Positions 13,089-13,205 of a stretch of DNA of 13,205 bases are shown here, in pieces. This stretch comes from SM1-73 sp964588305 (lineage in GTDB: Bacteria > Zixibacteria > MSB-5A5 > SM1-73). Positions within the stretch are counted from its first letter, which is position 1. Each line of letters opens with the position of its first letter. The stretch lies in the NCBI GenBank assembly GCA_964588305.1, contig CAZPOP010000047.1, forward strand, positions 1 to 13,205, in the 5' to 3' direction. Both the position numbers and the translations under genes were made by a program. The notes below the pieces were generated by a model that was not told the DNA's origin, made no database searches, and saw only the letters and a list, made by a program, of their open reading frames with translations.

Positions 13089-13205
13089 TCAATCCTTCTT
13101 CCAATCATAGAAAATGCACTTCCCCAACTCGGGCGCATATTCATAGCATCTTTTGTAACTGCCAAAGGGAATCTTCCCATCGAAGGCGAAGCAGTCCAAG
13201 TCCAT
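13089..13205 (-). CDS. Short cysteine-containing reading frame at the window edge, possibly partial
   Basis: The minus strand is open from the last base of the window to TGA at 13091-13089, giving 38 residues with three Cys (positions 5, 20 and 29), several Tyr/Phe, and a polar end (YDWKKD). An ATG falls exactly at the window edge, so it may be the true start of a tiny protein or an internal Met of a longer gene cut by the window. A minus-strand terminator at 12932-12964 downstream supports a real transcript. I do not recognise the family. The spaced Cys could bind metal, but that is only a guess. Confidence 0.45.
   Translation of the reverse strand: MDLDCFAFDGKIPFGSYKRCYEYAPELGKCIFYDWKKD

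Overview
The window looks like a piece of chromosome from an uncultivated, moderate-GC, Gram-negative-type bacterium. The clues are a lipoprotein with TPR repeats, a sigma-54-dependent response regulator with long cytosolic histidine kinases, and many short palindromic intergenic repeats of a kind common in Deltaproteobacteria and deep FCB or candidate-phylum genomes. I cannot fix the phylum from sequence alone. No phage, plasmid, insertion sequence transposase or CRISPR array is visible.

Left part (1-3706): a cluster of palindromic repeats, one usable as a minus-strand terminator, lies downstream of tRNA-Thr(CGU). A TPR lipoprotein gene and tRNA-Phe(GAA) follow, all on the minus strand. A gene-free stretch of about 570 bp then leads into a good sigma-70-type promoter (TTGACA, 16 nt, TATATT) that drives the only well-supported plus-strand gene, a glutamate dehydrogenase. 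That gene has a clear Rho-independent terminator about 140 nt after its stop.

Middle part (3916-6792, all minus strand; transcription order is reversed): tadA (tRNA adenosine deaminase) overlaps a four-helix membrane protein. Next come tRNA-Ser(CGA) and a tightly coupled trio: a GIY-YIG protein, a GNAT acetyltransferase with a YoaP-like C-terminus, and a HEAT/ARM-like helical protein. The GNAT and HEAT genes are visibly AT-richer than most of the window. The trio sits directly against the 3' end of tRNA-Ser, which suggests an acquired cassette. A 552-bp gap rich in palindromic repeats separates tadA from the next block.

Right part (7345-12717, minus strand): a three-gene two-component cluster. 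Its order is a GAF-type histidine kinase, a kinase with an N-terminal receiver (REC-GAF-GAF-HisKA-HATPase), and an NtrC-class response regulator (REC, AAA+ with GAFTGA, Fis-type HTH). None of the three has an obvious membrane segment, so the system probably reads an internal signal and activates sigma-54 promoters elsewhere. The first kinase carries the most unusual feature of the window: a GC-rich, hairpin-rich, in-frame insertion of about 43 codons inside its GAF domain, resembling a protein-coding palindromic element. The window ends with a strong minus-strand terminator and a short cysteine-containing reading frame cut by the window edge.
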